A DNA stretch of 41,927 bases from CAVUCE01 sp963739985 (GCA_963739985.1 CAVUCE010000002.1:1-41927), one strand, 5' to 3'. Positions 1 to 8,896 are shown, numbered from the stretch's first letter. Numbers and translations: made by a program. Notes: generated from the letters alone by a model not told the origin.

Positions 1-372
1 AACTATTAATTATGTAGAATTAATTCTTGATATCACTTTAACTTTAATTAGTGATATTTAGAAATTAATTCTTTATATCATCCAGGGTAATTTTTATACT
101 TAAAAAGTTTTTCTTTGTCATATACCATGAAATCAAATCATATAAAATATATACGATATCTTTCTCATTATGTTATGGCGCCGAAAAATATAAATATCAT
201 GCATAGCCAAGGATGAAATATTTATCTTTTAATTAACTTATTGTTATTTATGGTTATTAGCAACTTTTTTTTCTATTATGGGAAAATTATAATTCTTAAG
301 TGGGTTATTATTTTTAACTAGGGTGGTCAAAATTGGGTAGGGGAGAGCAGTAATTCAAATTGTGACCCTGCC
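1..372 (+). repeat. Dispersed ~370-bp non-coding element, copy 1
   Basis: First of four related same-strand copies (others at 21715-22078, 26899-27275, 31238-31620). Shared landmarks in order: AACTATTAATTATGTAGAATT at the left end, GAATTAATTC palindrome, CTTTATATCATCCA, the block TTGTTATTTATGGTTATTAG at 241, a T-run, TTAAGTGGGTT, and a G-rich end GGGTAGGGGAGAGCAG. No credible ORF is present. The window starts exactly in the element, so its true left end is not seen. Function unknown. Confidence 0.8.
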
Positions 373-396
373 TAAGAACTTTTATCCTAGTTTTAC

Positions 397-487
397 CTGT
401 CCGTCTCAGACGTGACATGCCCGCCTGCCCGTCTCTGACGTGGCCTGCTTGCTTGCCCGCCTACGGCGTGGCCCTTCTCTGACGGGT
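397..487. repeat. REP-like GC-rich palindrome cluster
   Basis: Alternating short palindromes built from GCCCGTCTCTGACGTGGCC and GCCCGCCTACGGCGTGGCC units, in sharp contrast with the AT-rich surroundings. The same family recurs at 9101-9121, 22097-22149, 23044-23107, 27312-27378, 27997-28033 and 29744-29818. It is followed by TTAATTGTTAATTCC-type low-complexity sequence up to the endopeptidase stop at 525. Nothing else is recognised in 373-524. Confidence 0.75.
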
Positions 488-524
488 TCCTAATTGTTAA
501 TTGTTAATTCCTAATTGTTAATTT

Positions 525-917
525 TTAATTCCTAACCTCATAATGCGGCAAATCATAAAAATGTTGATTCTTAAGATTAAAATCACCGTTCCAATCACCG
601 CCCCAGCGAATATCCAAACCCATCATCTTAGCTACACCACGAACATAACCGCCGAAATGGTAAAACCTCTCCTTATCATTCCAATCAATAGGGTAGGGGG
701 CGACATCCACAGCCCTGCTCGGTAAAGAATTATGATGACTATGCGGATAATGAAGAGTACTCCAACCTTTTCTAAAAGCCTCCTCTTGTTCTTTTTCTGA
801 TCTCGTACCGCAAAGAATTGTGCAATCATAATCCTTCACAACCTCATTGAACAAATTCTGTAGCCTCTCATCCGCAGTTTCTAATTTCTCCAAAGAACTT
901 TTACTAAACTTAGGCAT
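525..917 (-). CDS. M15-family L,D-peptidase (phage endolysin-like)
   Basis: A zinc peptidase predicted to cut the peptide stem of peptidoglycan for host lysis. The 130-residue protein shows the M15 zinc-site pattern: a GTRSEKEQ helix start, then SHHNSLPSRAVDVAP (His...Asp ligands), WGGDWNGD, and a final LPHYEV with the last His ligand. The length matches compact phage M15C enzymes. The start at 917 is preferred over an upstream ATG at 941, because TATAGGAG lies about 8 nt before it. It is the last gene of the leftward phage series and follows two small genes, one possibly membrane-bound, as expected for a lysis position. The cleaved bond cannot be read from sequence. Confidence 0.85.
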   Translation of the reverse strand: MPKFSKSSLEKLETADERLQNLFNEVVKDYDCTILCGTRSEKEQEEAFRKGWSTLHYPHSHHNSLPSRAVDVAPYPIDWNDKERFYHFGGYVRGVAKMMGLDIRWGGDWNGDFNLKNQHFYDLPHYEVRN

Positions 918-1136
918 AATAAATACTCCTATATATTTCACTGAATAAAGATTAATTACTTTTGATCTAAACTCCCATGGGCAGTTCAGAGAACCGACAA
1001 TGCCTTCCGCACTTGAACAGTATTGCGTTAAAAAATATTATTTAGTATAGCGTTGTCTCAGCCGGATTTTTAATTTTTAATTGTTAATTTATAATAGTTA
1101 ACTCGCCCGTCTTTGATGGGATAAGAAAAGTATAGC

Positions 1137-1412
1137 CTATTCCTTCTTCGAATTAAACCGCCCGGTAACTCCATCCGGCAACTTGTCGTACAATTTCTTA
1201 CCGCTGTCGGCAATACTGCCTTTCTTATATCTCCAGCTGTCCCATAAAAACTTTAAACCGATAGATATTGGAATCGCAAGCTTGTTAACAATCGTTTTTT
1301 CCGGAAAGGCAGCCGGAAGGATTTTATCGGAATAAGCAACACTAATCCCAAGCAATCCCACGACCGCGTTTCCCAGCCAGTACCAGAAATTTTTTCTCTT
1401 CTTATCCGGCAT
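1137..1412 (-). CDS. Small phage membrane protein, unknown
   Basis: A 91-residue basic protein with a hydrophobic stretch near the N-terminus (WYWLGNAVVGLLGISVAY) and a weaker one around KLAIPISIGLKFLWD, so one or two membrane passes are possible. Its start overlaps the end of the upstream gene by 11 bp, which points to translational coupling. Its place just before the endopeptidase fits a holin or lysis-accessory role, but no family is recognised. Between it and the endopeptidase (918-1136) there is only AT-rich spacer with a partial REP-like palindrome near 1112. Confidence 0.6.
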   Translation of the reverse strand: MPDKKRKNFWYWLGNAVVGLLGISVAYSDKILPAAFPEKTIVNKLAIPISIGLKFLWDSWRYKKGSIADSGKKLYDKLPDGVTGRFNSKKE

Positions 1413-1869
1413 TTTTGATTATATATTTTCTTAGAATTGTTTTACTAGCCTCAATCCAGTTGAAAATATCGCTCACCAACTCCGGCTCACTTTTATTAAC
1501 ATCCAGCAAACCGCGTTCTTTGAAAGGAGCTAAAAGCTGTTTTTGCTCTTCAACAGTTATCTTATCAAACAACTCCTTGGTGATGTAATTTATATTATCA
1601 CCTCCAAAAGCCGGGAACGCCTCTTCAAGTGGCAAAATAAAATTAGAAATGTCTTTGCTAAAAGTTATTTTACCATCAGCGCTGACACTGTCCTTTATTG
1701 CCTTCCATAGGCTGGCGATAAAAGTAAACAACTTAACAGAATGGTCAACATTATAATTATTCATTACGTACTCCATAGATATTTTAAGAGAAGAATTATT
1801 TAATTGGTCCTCCATTGATTTAATTGGCATCACTTCCAATGCCTTTGATTTAATCCCATTTCCGTCCAT
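1402..1869 (-). CDS. Hypothetical phage protein (155 aa)
   Basis: Soluble, acidic 155-residue protein with no signal peptide or membrane helix, predicted mostly helical (KLFTFIASLWKAIKDSVSADG, then DISNFILPLEEAFPAFGG). A GGGAG ribosome site about 6 nt upstream supports the ATG at 1869. It lies in the leftward phage series between the double-hairpin repeat and the small membrane protein. I do not recognise the family. Confidence 0.6.
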   Translation of the reverse strand: MDGNGIKSKALEVMPIKSMEDQLNNSSLKISMEYVMNNYNVDHSVKLFTFIASLWKAIKDSVSADGKITFSKDISNFILPLEEAFPAFGGDNINYITKELFDKITVEEQKQLLAPFKERGLLDVNKSEPELVSDIFNWIEASKTILRKYIIKNAG

Positions 1870-1960
1870 ACTAACTCCCTCATTAATTATTTATACACAT
1901 CAAAAAATTTAGAAATCTTTCATGCTCGTCTCATGCGCATATAAGCAATTGAAAAAACGA

Positions 1961-2176
1961 CCTTAAATAAATTCTCGCACCTGAAAAAATTTTGCTGGAA
2001 CAGAGCGTTATGCCCGTCACATGACGGGTACAAAAAGAAAAAGCTGTTTGAGTCCGGCATTTGTCGGACGAGTTCTTTTTCTGTATAGTCCGGAAGTCCG
2101 CCAATAGGAAGTATAATTTCAGGAATTTATTTTACAGTCATGATTTTTTGGTACTTTTGTATCAAGACAAAAGTAC
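1961..2176 (+). repeat. Double-hairpin dispersed element, copy a
   Basis: Fills most of the gap 1870-2187. It begins CCTTAAATAAATTCTCGCACC and contains a long hairpin with AAAAAGAAAAAGCTGTTTGAG on one arm and GAGTTCTTTTTCTGT on the other, topped by GTCCGGCATTTGTCGGAC. Then come AATAGGAAGTATAATTTCAG and a second hairpin, TACTTTTGTATCAAGACAAAAGTA. A GCCCGTCACATGACGGG palindrome lies at about 2010. Other copies: 3679-3892, three in 8131-9134, and 40845-41000 (minus). Confidence 0.75.
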
Positions 2177-2187
2177 GCCAACATCCT

Positions 2188-2409
2188 TCACTTCAAATAC
2201 GACAACTCCGCCAAAAGCTCCTTCATCTTTTTCTCGTATGCCTCTCCGAAACCATTCTCTGATTCGGTCTTTATCGCGTAAATCAATGCTTCCTGCTTAA
2301 CTTCGAACAGCTTTAACTTTCGGAAAATTTTCATAGCAAGACTTATCAACAGCGCGAAGCCGCCAAATTGTATAAGTATTGAGACAAAGGATGAACTGAA
2401 GTGTGCCAT
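2188..2409 (-). CDS. Holin-like small membrane protein
   Basis: A 73-residue protein with one N-terminal membrane helix (SILIQFGGFALLISLAM) followed by a charged helix (KKMKELLAELSYLK). The size and topology suit a small holin or a virion-associated membrane peptide. An AAAAAAGG ribosome site lies inside the end of the portal gene, and only 4 bp separate the two genes, so they are one transcript. No specific family is recognised. Confidence 0.55.
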   Translation of the reverse strand: MAHFSSSFVSILIQFGGFALLISLAMKIFRKLKLFEVKQEALIYAIKTESENGFGEAYEKKMKELLAELSYLK

Positions 2410-2413
2410 TTTG

Positions 2414-3583
2414 CTAAACCTTTTTTATTAATTTGAAATCATCACTTGTAAGATTGTATCGCTTCCTGTAGTAGGATTCTGTAAACTCCACTCCCATATC
2501 TTTAAGCATCTTGTCTCTACCGACACTAGTTTCAACCACTTTTTCTTTTTTCTTTAATTTCAACTTTGGAGTTTCCTTCACCTTGTCGCCATAATTAAAT
2601 TGACACCACCACTTAAGGGTTTTATTAATTCCGGCTTCTATCAGCTTTTTGTCACTTATTCCTAAATAGGCGAGCATCTCTCTGTGTATGTCGGCAATTT
2701 TATAACTGCCGCCTTGCGTATTCTCTATTGTCAGCGTTTCTGTTAAAATCGCTTTGGATATTTCTTCGTTATAAAATTCAATTAGATTTTTGTAAAGATT
2801 CCCGACTTCATATTTCCCGTTCTCTTTAAAATCCAGCACTGTCCCGTCCGGCAGCAGACCGCCCTGGTTATCTACTATTTCACTGATCGCACTTAGTAGA
2901 TTTTGCTTTTCTCCCTCGCTGGCTCCGGATGTGTAGTAACTAACCAGATATGGCATTCCGTATTTCTCTATCATTGCCTGCCAGTAATCCCGTGTCGCTT
3001 TCTTTAATGTTACCGGCCAGAAAACTTTTGATAAAAGTTTCTCACCGTAAGGATTCAGATAAGTCGGACTATGTTGAGTTACTATAAATTTATGCTCCGG
3101 TAGTTTTCTGCCGTTTGCAAAAATGTAAAATCCGTTTGTCTTTTTACGCAGAAGCATTTCGTTATCGCGATTGTAAATGAACCACTCCTGAGGTTTGCCG
3201 ATTATATCTATAGGCACAATTTTATTATTTATTATTTCCCACTGAATTTCTGATACCTGGTAACCAAAATAAATTGCGTCAAGTATTTCTGATCCTATTT
3301 TTTTAAGATTCCATTTATTTACAATATCAACGGCTTCATTTTTTACCTTTTCATTTGATATATTCTGAATTTCCCAACCCATCTGCAGCACTTGATTTTT
3401 CCTTTGCTGAATAGTCGCGCTTAAATGAGGATCATCAAGCAAATCACGCAGCACACTATAATCATATCCATTCTCGGCTAAAATCCTATCCGGATCCGGA
3501 AGATTAGTAAAGAAATTATTTGTACTATAATTCCTCCTCTGAACGATAGTTCTCAACAAATAACTTTTAATCTCTTTTTTCAT
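2414..3583 (-). CDS. Phage portal protein, DUF935 / Mu gp29-like
   Basis: Forms the dodecameric vertex through which DNA is packaged into the capsid. The 389-residue protein carries the DUF935 hallmark DDPHLSATIQQRKNQVLQM near residues 49-70, then YGYQVSEIQWEI-like and PQEWF segments, and an ALLTETLTIE-like ILTETLTIENTQGGSY segment late in the protein. It is shorter than Mu gp29 (about 500 aa), mainly at the C-terminus. It is flanked by the terminase large subunit upstream and a small membrane gene downstream. No Mu gpF-like minor head gene follows, which is unusual for this arrangement. Confidence 0.87.
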   Translation of the reverse strand: MKKEIKSYLLRTIVQRRNYSTNNFFTNLPDPDRILAENGYDYSVLRDLLDDPHLSATIQQRKNQVLQMGWEIQNISNEKVKNEAVDIVNKWNLKKIGSEILDAIYFGYQVSEIQWEIINNKIVPIDIIGKPQEWFIYNRDNEMLLRKKTNGFYIFANGRKLPEHKFIVTQHSPTYLNPYGEKLLSKVFWPVTLKKATRDYWQAMIEKYGMPYLVSYYTSGASEGEKQNLLSAISEIVDNQGGLLPDGTVLDFKENGKYEVGNLYKNLIEFYNEEISKAILTETLTIENTQGGSYKIADIHREMLAYLGISDKKLIEAGINKTLKWWCQFNYGDKVKETPKLKLKKKEKVVETSVGRDKMLKDMGVEFTESYYRKRYNLTSDDFKLIKKV

Positions 3584-3678
3584 TTTTCTCTATACCTCAT
3601 CTATTTAATCCTTACTCATTTTGACCCTAAGCCCATTCCGACACCAACACCAATTACCAACCACCAACCAAACCAACC

Positions 3679-3892
3679 CGCACCTGAAAAGAAATTCGCC
3701 CGGAAATTATACTGTTAGCTTTGTTCGCAAATGTTAAGTCAACACAAAAAGAAAAATCTGTTTAAGTCCCGATGAAATCGGGATGAGTTATTTTCTTTAT
3801 ATGTCCCGTTTATACTCCAATAGGAAGTATAATTTCAGAATTTATTTTTAAGTGCATATTCTTTTGATACTTTTCTTGTGTCAAGAAAGTAT
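3679..3892 (+). repeat. Double-hairpin dispersed element, copy b
   Basis: Starts CGCACCTGAAAAGAAATTCG and has the hairpin AAAAAGAAAAATCTG.../...GAGTTATTTTCTTT with apical TCCCGATGAAATCGGGA. AATAGGAAGTATAATTTCAG and the second hairpin ACTTTTCTTGTGTCAAGAAAGT follow. It occupies the gap between the portal and terminase genes. Just left of it (3636-3680) is a C/A-rich low-complexity tract of CCAAC-type units. Confidence 0.8.
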
Positions 3893-3997
3893 GGCTTATC
3901 TTAAGTTTATCCCGCCGAAATCGGGCTAAGAAAAGTGAGGAAAAACATTATCTCACCTATGTCAAATTATTTCCCACAACCCAATTCCCACCAACCG

Positions 3998-4062
3998 TAT
4001 CACCGAGCCGGTCCCCGAGAAGGTCCCCGAGCTCGTCGAGCGGTTCGAGGGGGTCGTTTGAT
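3998..4062. repeat. Very GC-rich insertion at the 3' end of the terminase gene
   Basis: About 60 bases of roughly 75% G+C in an AT-rich region. Repeated GGTCCCCGAG units and an imperfect stem, CCCCGAGCTCGTCGAGCGG against GTTCGAGGGG, resemble the CTGAGCTTGTCGAAG class of intergenic palindromes (one such motif is at 28625). The terminase frame runs through it as an Arg/Pro-rich tail (RPPRTARRARGPSRG), which is atypical for the family. Read on the plus strand it gives TEPVPEKVPELVERFEGVV plus stop, with high-GC codon usage. Confidence 0.55.
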
Positions 4063-4254
4063 AATTAGTATCTCTTTGTTTTCTGTAGGGATACTTTTCC
4101 CGTACTCTAAAAACTGACTCGCGGAATCAACAGCGTCGTCGTACTCTCCGTTTGGAAAATCTATTAACTCATTTACAAAATCGTCAAACTTTTCTTCCTC
4201 TGTATTCGGTATAAAAACCTTACCCGATTCAAATAGGGGAGAGACTGAATTCAA
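4000..4254 (-). pseudogene. Terminase large subunit, C-terminal fragment
   Basis: Out-of-frame continuation of the terminase gene at 4271-5320. The open frame upstream of 4254 reads RIPIKKIKTDKDKIARLNSV and then SPLFESGKVFIP, FVNELIDFPNGEYDDAVDS and ASQFL, which is the standard end of the terminase nuclease domain. Restoring one frame needs the removal of a single base in the GA-rich stretch at about 4305-4316. The final ~17 residues come from the GC-rich insertion. Confidence 0.85.
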
Positions 4255-4270
4255 TCTCGCTATCTTATCT

Positions 4271-5320
4271 TTATCTGTTTTTATTTTCTTTATCGGGATT
4301 CTGGTTTCCTCTCTCCAGCTCTTGAATTAAACTTTGCCCGCTTGCTTTATCTTCTATAAGAACATAACGGGGATTGTATTTCTCTGCGGATTTCTTTGCT
4401 TCTTTTTTTAGTTCCGGGAATTCTAACCTATCTCTAAAAACGTCCAGCAGATAAAATCCGTTTTCTGTTACTCTCCAAGTGGTACAAACGGAATAATCGT
4501 TCTCTTCGTTTTTCTTAAACGCGGTGTCCCAGCTCTGAAAAACACCGAAGTTCCGTTTACGTGTTAATTCTCCCGGTGAATAGTAGCTGAACCACGCTTT
4601 CTTGATTATTCCCGCGTTTATTTCGTCTATAAACTTTCCGTGGATCTCTTGCAGCCTCAGATTCGGCGGCATGTTTTGTTCAAGTTCTCTTACTTCATTC
4701 TCATCTAGTAAAGGATTGTCATAGGTGGAAAAATTAAATGACTCCCAATTACTCAATTCACTTTTTCCCGGTTCTTTCAATCCTTTCTGAAACAATTCGT
4801 AAAAAAGATGCTTTCCGTCTTTAACTCTTTTTCCTTTTGGTGTGCCTCCGACAATCAAATCTGCCTTGTAGTCTATTGCCATCGGTAGTATTGTCTCTTC
4901 CCAAAGCGATCGGTTCTTTAGGATTATTCCAGCCTCATTTAGTATTATTAAAGCGTACCCGAATCCTTCAATATTCTCCGGCTTATCTGCCGATCGGAAA
5001 TCGCAGTAAATCTTTTCTCCGTTTAGAAACAGCTTAAAATCATTTTTGATTTGTCTGAATTTATACAGCTCTCTTGGCAAATTTTTCAAGACCGGCATAA
5101 AGTAACGCTCAAAATACTTCTCTATGTTTCCGTAGGTTGTATCTACCCATAAAATTGGGTTAACTCCGTTAAACATCTGGTCAATTACAAAATTTGCCAT
5201 TCCTTTTGTCAGTCCAAACCTTCTGCCTTTGGAAATAATCTTATACCGGGCATTGGAACCGTAAAAAATCTTCTCCTGGTTTCTGTGAAACCCGTACTCT
5301 ATGTCTATCGATTTATCCAT
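4271..5320 (-). CDS. Terminase large subunit (ATPase and N-terminal nuclease part, frameshifted)
   Basis: The DNA-packaging motor that cuts and pumps phage DNA through the portal. Visible motifs: a Walker A-like SKGRRFGLTKG at residues 30-40, a Walker B-like ALIILNEAG near 125 (Asn where Asp is usual), VGGTPKGKR as coupling motif, then the RNase H-type nuclease with SWDTAFKKNEENDYSVCTTW and VLIEDKASGQSLIQEL. The frame is lost after QELERG: the next frame continues with ETRIPIKKIKTDKDK. With the 4000-4254 piece the protein would be about 430 aa, a normal length. Either a true frameshift or a base-calling error explains this. Confidence 0.9.
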   Translation of the reverse strand: MDKSIDIEYGFHRNQEKIFYGSNARYKIISKGRRFGLTKGMANFVIDQMFNGVNPILWVDTTYGNIEKYFERYFMPVLKNLPRELYKFRQIKNDFKLFLNGEKIYCDFRSADKPENIEGFGYALIILNEAGIILKNRSLWEETILPMAIDYKADLIVGGTPKGKRVKDGKHLFYELFQKGLKEPGKSELSNWESFNFSTYDNPLLDENEVRELEQNMPPNLRLQEIHGKFIDEINAGIIKKAWFSYYSPGELTRKRNFGVFQSWDTAFKKNEENDYSVCTTWRVTENGFYLLDVFRDRLEFPELKKEAKKSAEKYNPRYVLIEDKASGQSLIQELERGNQNPDKENKNR

Positions 5321-5350
5321 TTGTTAAATATTAAATAAGCCTCTTCCGGA

Positions 5351-5852
5351 TTATTTCTTAATTATCTTCCTTATTATTTGAATCTGTAAACGGCTCTCTT
5401 CATCATCGCCTTGCTGCAATTCTAGATAATCCAGAATACGGCTCAACGCGTTTATCTTTGAATGAAGTTTCAATGATTTATATACTCCGCTTTCTGTCTC
5501 TTTGTATGTTACACTCTCAATAGCTTTTAATTTTGTCTCTGCAATTTTCGCTGAATCTTTAAACGATACACCGCCGTCATTAAAGGATAGATAATCCGCA
5601 ATATTACTGAAGCCGATAATTCTTAATTCTTCCAGAATTTCATTAATTCCAAACTCTTGTTTCTTTGTCAGCTTTTTTATTTCTCTTTCAAGCTGCTCTA
5701 AAATGTTAGGTTTTGTTAGGTTCTCTGAAGCTATTTGTCTCGCTGATTTTTTCGCGTAACCCGCCCTGATAGCCGCTTTCGCGCCGTTTAGGTCTTTTCA
5801 AATATTCTCGTATAAACCTCTTTTGCTTTTCTGTTATTTCGGCTTTTTTCTT
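5351..5852 (-). pseudogene. Terminase small subunit (frameshifted)
   Basis: The small subunit recognises phage DNA and recruits the large subunit. Minus-strand reading gives ITEKQKRFIREYLK, then after one extra A in the A-run at 5795-5798, DLNGAKAAIRAGYAKKSARQ, the Terminase_2 helix-turn-helix signature, and onward to a stop at 5351 (RLQIQIIRKIIKK end). No ATG is in frame: the open frame begins after a TGA at 5853-5855, and a TTG at 5856 would join only if the A6 run at 5844-5849 also carried an indel. It lies 30 bp upstream of the large subunit, the canonical order. Confidence 0.8.
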
Positions 5853-5956
5853 TCAAGATGGTTGAATATTTGTAAATAAATGTATTATTTTGTATCTCAA
5901 ATGTTGTAATAAGTTTATAAATTATCAAATTATTACCATCACTTAAGGCGTATTAA

Positions 5957-7066
5957 ATGATTCTTGAAATATTTAAAACCGGTACCCACACAGATTCTAA
6001 GGGCAGAACTAAAACTTATTCTGAAGCTGATCTTGATCGAATAGTCAATTCTTATAAACCAAATGAAAGGGAAGTCCCGCTTGTACTCGGTCATCCGAAG
6101 GACAACGATCCGGCTTTTGGTTGGGTTGAAAAGCTTTTCAGAAAAGGGAAGTCTCTTTTTGCTAAAACTAAAGATGAAGATCCCGCATTTGTAAATGCCG
6201 TAAAAAATCGTAAATTCCCTAAAAGGTCTATATCTCTGACTGAAGATCTAAGATTGAATCATATCGGGTTTCTCGGTGCGGCGCTTCCGGCTGTTGATGG
6301 TCTTGCTCCTGTACAGTTCAGTGATAACGCCGATTATGCGGTTATTGAGTTTGATGATATTCTAACTGTTGATTTTGAAAATCCCTCTAATAATGATTTG
6401 GTTCCTCGTGAGATAGAGTCGGGCGATTCTAACATACAAAAAACACACGCAATATCTGCACATGAACAAGGTAATATGCAAAGCCAATATATGTCGCCCG
6501 GCTCCTTATCTCATTCTGAGGATAATGCTTATGCAAATGCTCTTTCTGATATTTCCTCTACCCTCGATGAAGTTAAATCTCTTACTGAGAATTTCGCGCG
6601 TAATTTTAAATTGAGTAATGCGCCCGAGTTATCGGATAAGGAAAGAAACCATATCAGAGAACGTCTCGATGTTTTAAATATGAAGTTGAATATTAATAAC
6701 TTCGAAGTTCTCTTAAATGAAAAGCTTCTATACGGCAGCTTAACTCCGGTAATGAAGGATAAAATTACCAAAACTCTGCAATTTATCAGCAGCCAAAATT
6801 TCTCTGAATTCAATTCTGAAAAGTTTGTTCTCGATTTGAAATCTCAATTATTGGATTTTATTAATTCTATACCAAAGATTGTCGAATTCTCTGATGTTGC
6901 GGATAAACCGGATGATGAGCCTGATGATAATTTGGTTGATTCGGATTACGGCGGTTTGCCGATTGATGAGGTTTCTAATTCTTTTCACAAAAAAGTGCTG
7001 CTTAAAATGAAGGAGGAGGATATTGATTATTCTGCTGCTTTACAAATTGTAGCCGCTAAGTCTTAG
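5957..7066 (+). CDS. Mu I-like phage protease/scaffold protein
   Basis: Expected to be the capsid maturation protease, with a C-terminal scaffold region that helps capsid assembly. The N-terminal ~130 residues contain family blocks VPLVLGHPKDNDPAFGWVE and HIGFLGAALPAVDGLAPVQF, as in Mu gpI and related proteins. Residues ~190-330 are helical and charged (scaffold-like), and the end is acidic. An AAGGCG sequence lies 7-8 nt before the start. It is the first rightward gene, divergent from the terminase genes across a ~100-bp AT-rich spacer that must carry both promoters. The downstream neighbour is the capsid gene. Confidence 0.8.
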   Translation: MILEIFKTGTHTDSKGRTKTYSEADLDRIVNSYKPNEREVPLVLGHPKDNDPAFGWVEKLFRKGKSLFAKTKDEDPAFVNAVKNRKFPKRSISLTEDLRLNHIGFLGAALPAVDGLAPVQFSDNADYAVIEFDDILTVDFENPSNNDLVPREIESGDSNIQKTHAISAHEQGNMQSQYMSPGSLSHSEDNAYANALSDISSTLDEVKSLTENFARNFKLSNAPELSDKERNHIRERLDVLNMKLNINNFEVLLNEKLLYGSLTPVMKDKITKTLQFISSQNFSEFNSEKFVLDLKSQLLDFINSIPKIVEFSDVADKPDDEPDDNLVDSDYGGLPIDEVSNSFHKKVLLKMKEEDIDYSAALQIVAAKS

Positions 7067-7118
7067 CATTTCCTTTGTAATGTTTGTCTATAAATTTTTA
7101 ATCACTAAGGTATAAATA

Positions 7119-8039
7119 ATGAGTACTATTAAAAATAGATTAGTTGATCCGGTTTTAACCCAGCTTGCTCGTGGTTATAATAACGCCGCGCTTGTTGGTA
7201 CTAAACTCTTTCCAATTGTTTCGGTCGATAAGGAAGGAGGGAAGATCCCGCAATTCTCTAAAGATGCTTTTAAAATTTATAATACCGAAAGAGCTATCCG
7301 GTCTAACAGCAATGTTATAAATCCCGGTAGTAAAACTACTATTGATTACGCGCTTACGGAACATGATCTTTCTTATCCAATGGATTACCGGGAAATTGAT
7401 GAGGATATTACTCCTTTAAAAATTCACGCTACGGAAGTTGTCACAGATGGAATCGCCTTACGTTTGGAAAAACTGATTGCTGATACTTGTCAGAATTTAT
7501 CAACTTTTCCTGCCGGCAATAAAGTTACAATTGGCTCAAGCGATAAATTTGATGATACTTCTTCTGATCCTTTTGCTATTGTTGATACCGCTAAAGAAGC
7601 AATAAGAAGCAAAATTGCAAAACGCCCTAATGTATGTGTAATCGGCGCAGTTTCTTATAACGCATTAAAAAATCATCCGGCTGTTTTGGATAGAATTAAA
7701 TATACAAGCAATTCCATAATGACACCGGAATTGCTTCGTCAGCTTTTTGATTTTGAACAGCTTTATGTTGGCGATTCTGTTTATTCTGACGACAATGATA
7801 ATTTTGTTGATATCTGGTCTGATAATATGATTCTTGCATACGTGCCATCAAAAAGATCCAATGCGGCAAGAAGCTATTACGAACCTTCATTTGCATATAC
7901 ACTGCGCAAAAAAGGAAATCCGGTAGTAGATACATTTGATAAAGACGGCAAAGTCCAATACGTAAGAAATACAGATGTATTTATACCTAAAGTAGTAGGC
8001 TCGGAAGCGGGATATTTAATAAGCGATACAAATTCTTAA
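7119..8039 (+). CDS. Major capsid protein
   Basis: Builds the phage head. The 306-residue sequence has the layout of HK97-fold coat proteins from Mu-like phages: an N-terminal arm (PVLTQLARGYNNAALVGTKL, FPIVSVDKEGGKIP), a central AIRSKIAKRPNVCVIGAVSY segment, and a C-terminal domain ending in SFAYTLRKKGNPVVDTF and VVGSEAGYLI. An AAGG site 9 nt upstream supports the ATG. It follows the protease/scaffold gene by 52 bp, the usual order. The fold assignment rests on pattern similarity and position. Confidence 0.82.
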   Translation: MSTIKNRLVDPVLTQLARGYNNAALVGTKLFPIVSVDKEGGKIPQFSKDAFKIYNTERAIRSNSNVINPGSKTTIDYALTEHDLSYPMDYREIDEDITPLKIHATEVVTDGIALRLEKLIADTCQNLSTFPAGNKVTIGSSDKFDDTSSDPFAIVDTAKEAIRSKIAKRPNVCVIGAVSYNALKNHPAVLDRIKYTSNSIMTPELLRQLFDFEQLYVGDSVYSDDNDNFVDIWSDNMILAYVPSKRSNAARSYYEPSFAYTLRKKGNPVVDTFDKDGKVQYVRNTDVFIPKVVGSEAGYLISDTNS

Positions 8040-8130
8040 ACCGGTAAAAAATTTTATGCAAAATAAATTAAAAAGGCAGTGTTTATGGATAATAAAACGA
8101 TAGCAAGTAAAATGTTTTGATATGTATTTC

Positions 8131-8350
8131 AATCCGCACCTAAAAAGAAATTCACCCGGAAATTAAACTGAAAGACATTTTTGATAATATAACGATAACA
8201 CAAAAAGAAAAATCTGTCTAAAGGAGCAAAGCGACTGAGTTATTTTTCTTTATATGATACGTTAGAACTTATAATGTAAAGTATAATTTCAGAATTTATT
8301 TTTCAGTGCATGTTTCTTTTGGTTATTTTCTTGCGCCAAGAAAATAACAT
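8131..8350 (+). repeat. Double-hairpin dispersed element, copy c
   Basis: Runs from AATCCGCACCTAAAAAGAAA to CAAGAAAATAACAT inside tandem unit 1. The long hairpin has arms AAAGAAAAATCTG and GAGTTATTTTTCTTT, with an apical part TCTAAAGGAGCAAAGCGACT that differs from copies a, b and f. Confidence 0.8.
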
Positions 8351-8510
8351 TGAAAAACATTAAACAAATAATATTATCCCAAGGACTAAAACTCATGCAA
8401 TACAAACTAGTTCAGACGTAACTAATAGATATTTATGAAATATATATTAGAACAGTCGTCTCTAAGAGCGGATAAAACGATAGCAAATAAAATGTTTTGA
8501 TATGTATTTC

Positions 8511-8730
8511 AATCCGCACCTAAAAAGAAATTCACCCGGAAATTAAACTGAAAGATATTTTTGATAATATAACGATAACACAAAAAGAAAAATCTGTCTA
8601 AAGGAGCAAAGCGACTGAGTTATTTTTCTTTATATGATACGTTAGAACTTATAATGTAAAGTATAATTTCAGAATTTATTTTTCAGTGCATGTTTCTTTT
8701 GGTTATTTTCTTGCGCCAAGAAAATAACAT
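8511..8730 (+). repeat. Double-hairpin dispersed element, copy d
   Basis: Same as copy c, inside tandem unit 2. It keeps the uninterrupted second hairpin GTTATTTTCTTGCGCCAAGA, which serves as the empty reference for the insertion seen in copy e. Confidence 0.8.
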
Positions 8731-8896
8731 TGAAAAACATTAAACAACATAAATATATAAATCCCAAGGACTAAAAGTCATGCAATACAAACTAGTACAA
8801 ATATAAGTAATAGGTTTTAATGAAATATAGATTATTACAGTCGCCTCTAAGAGCGAATAAAACGATAGCAAATAAAATGTTTTGATATGTACTTTC

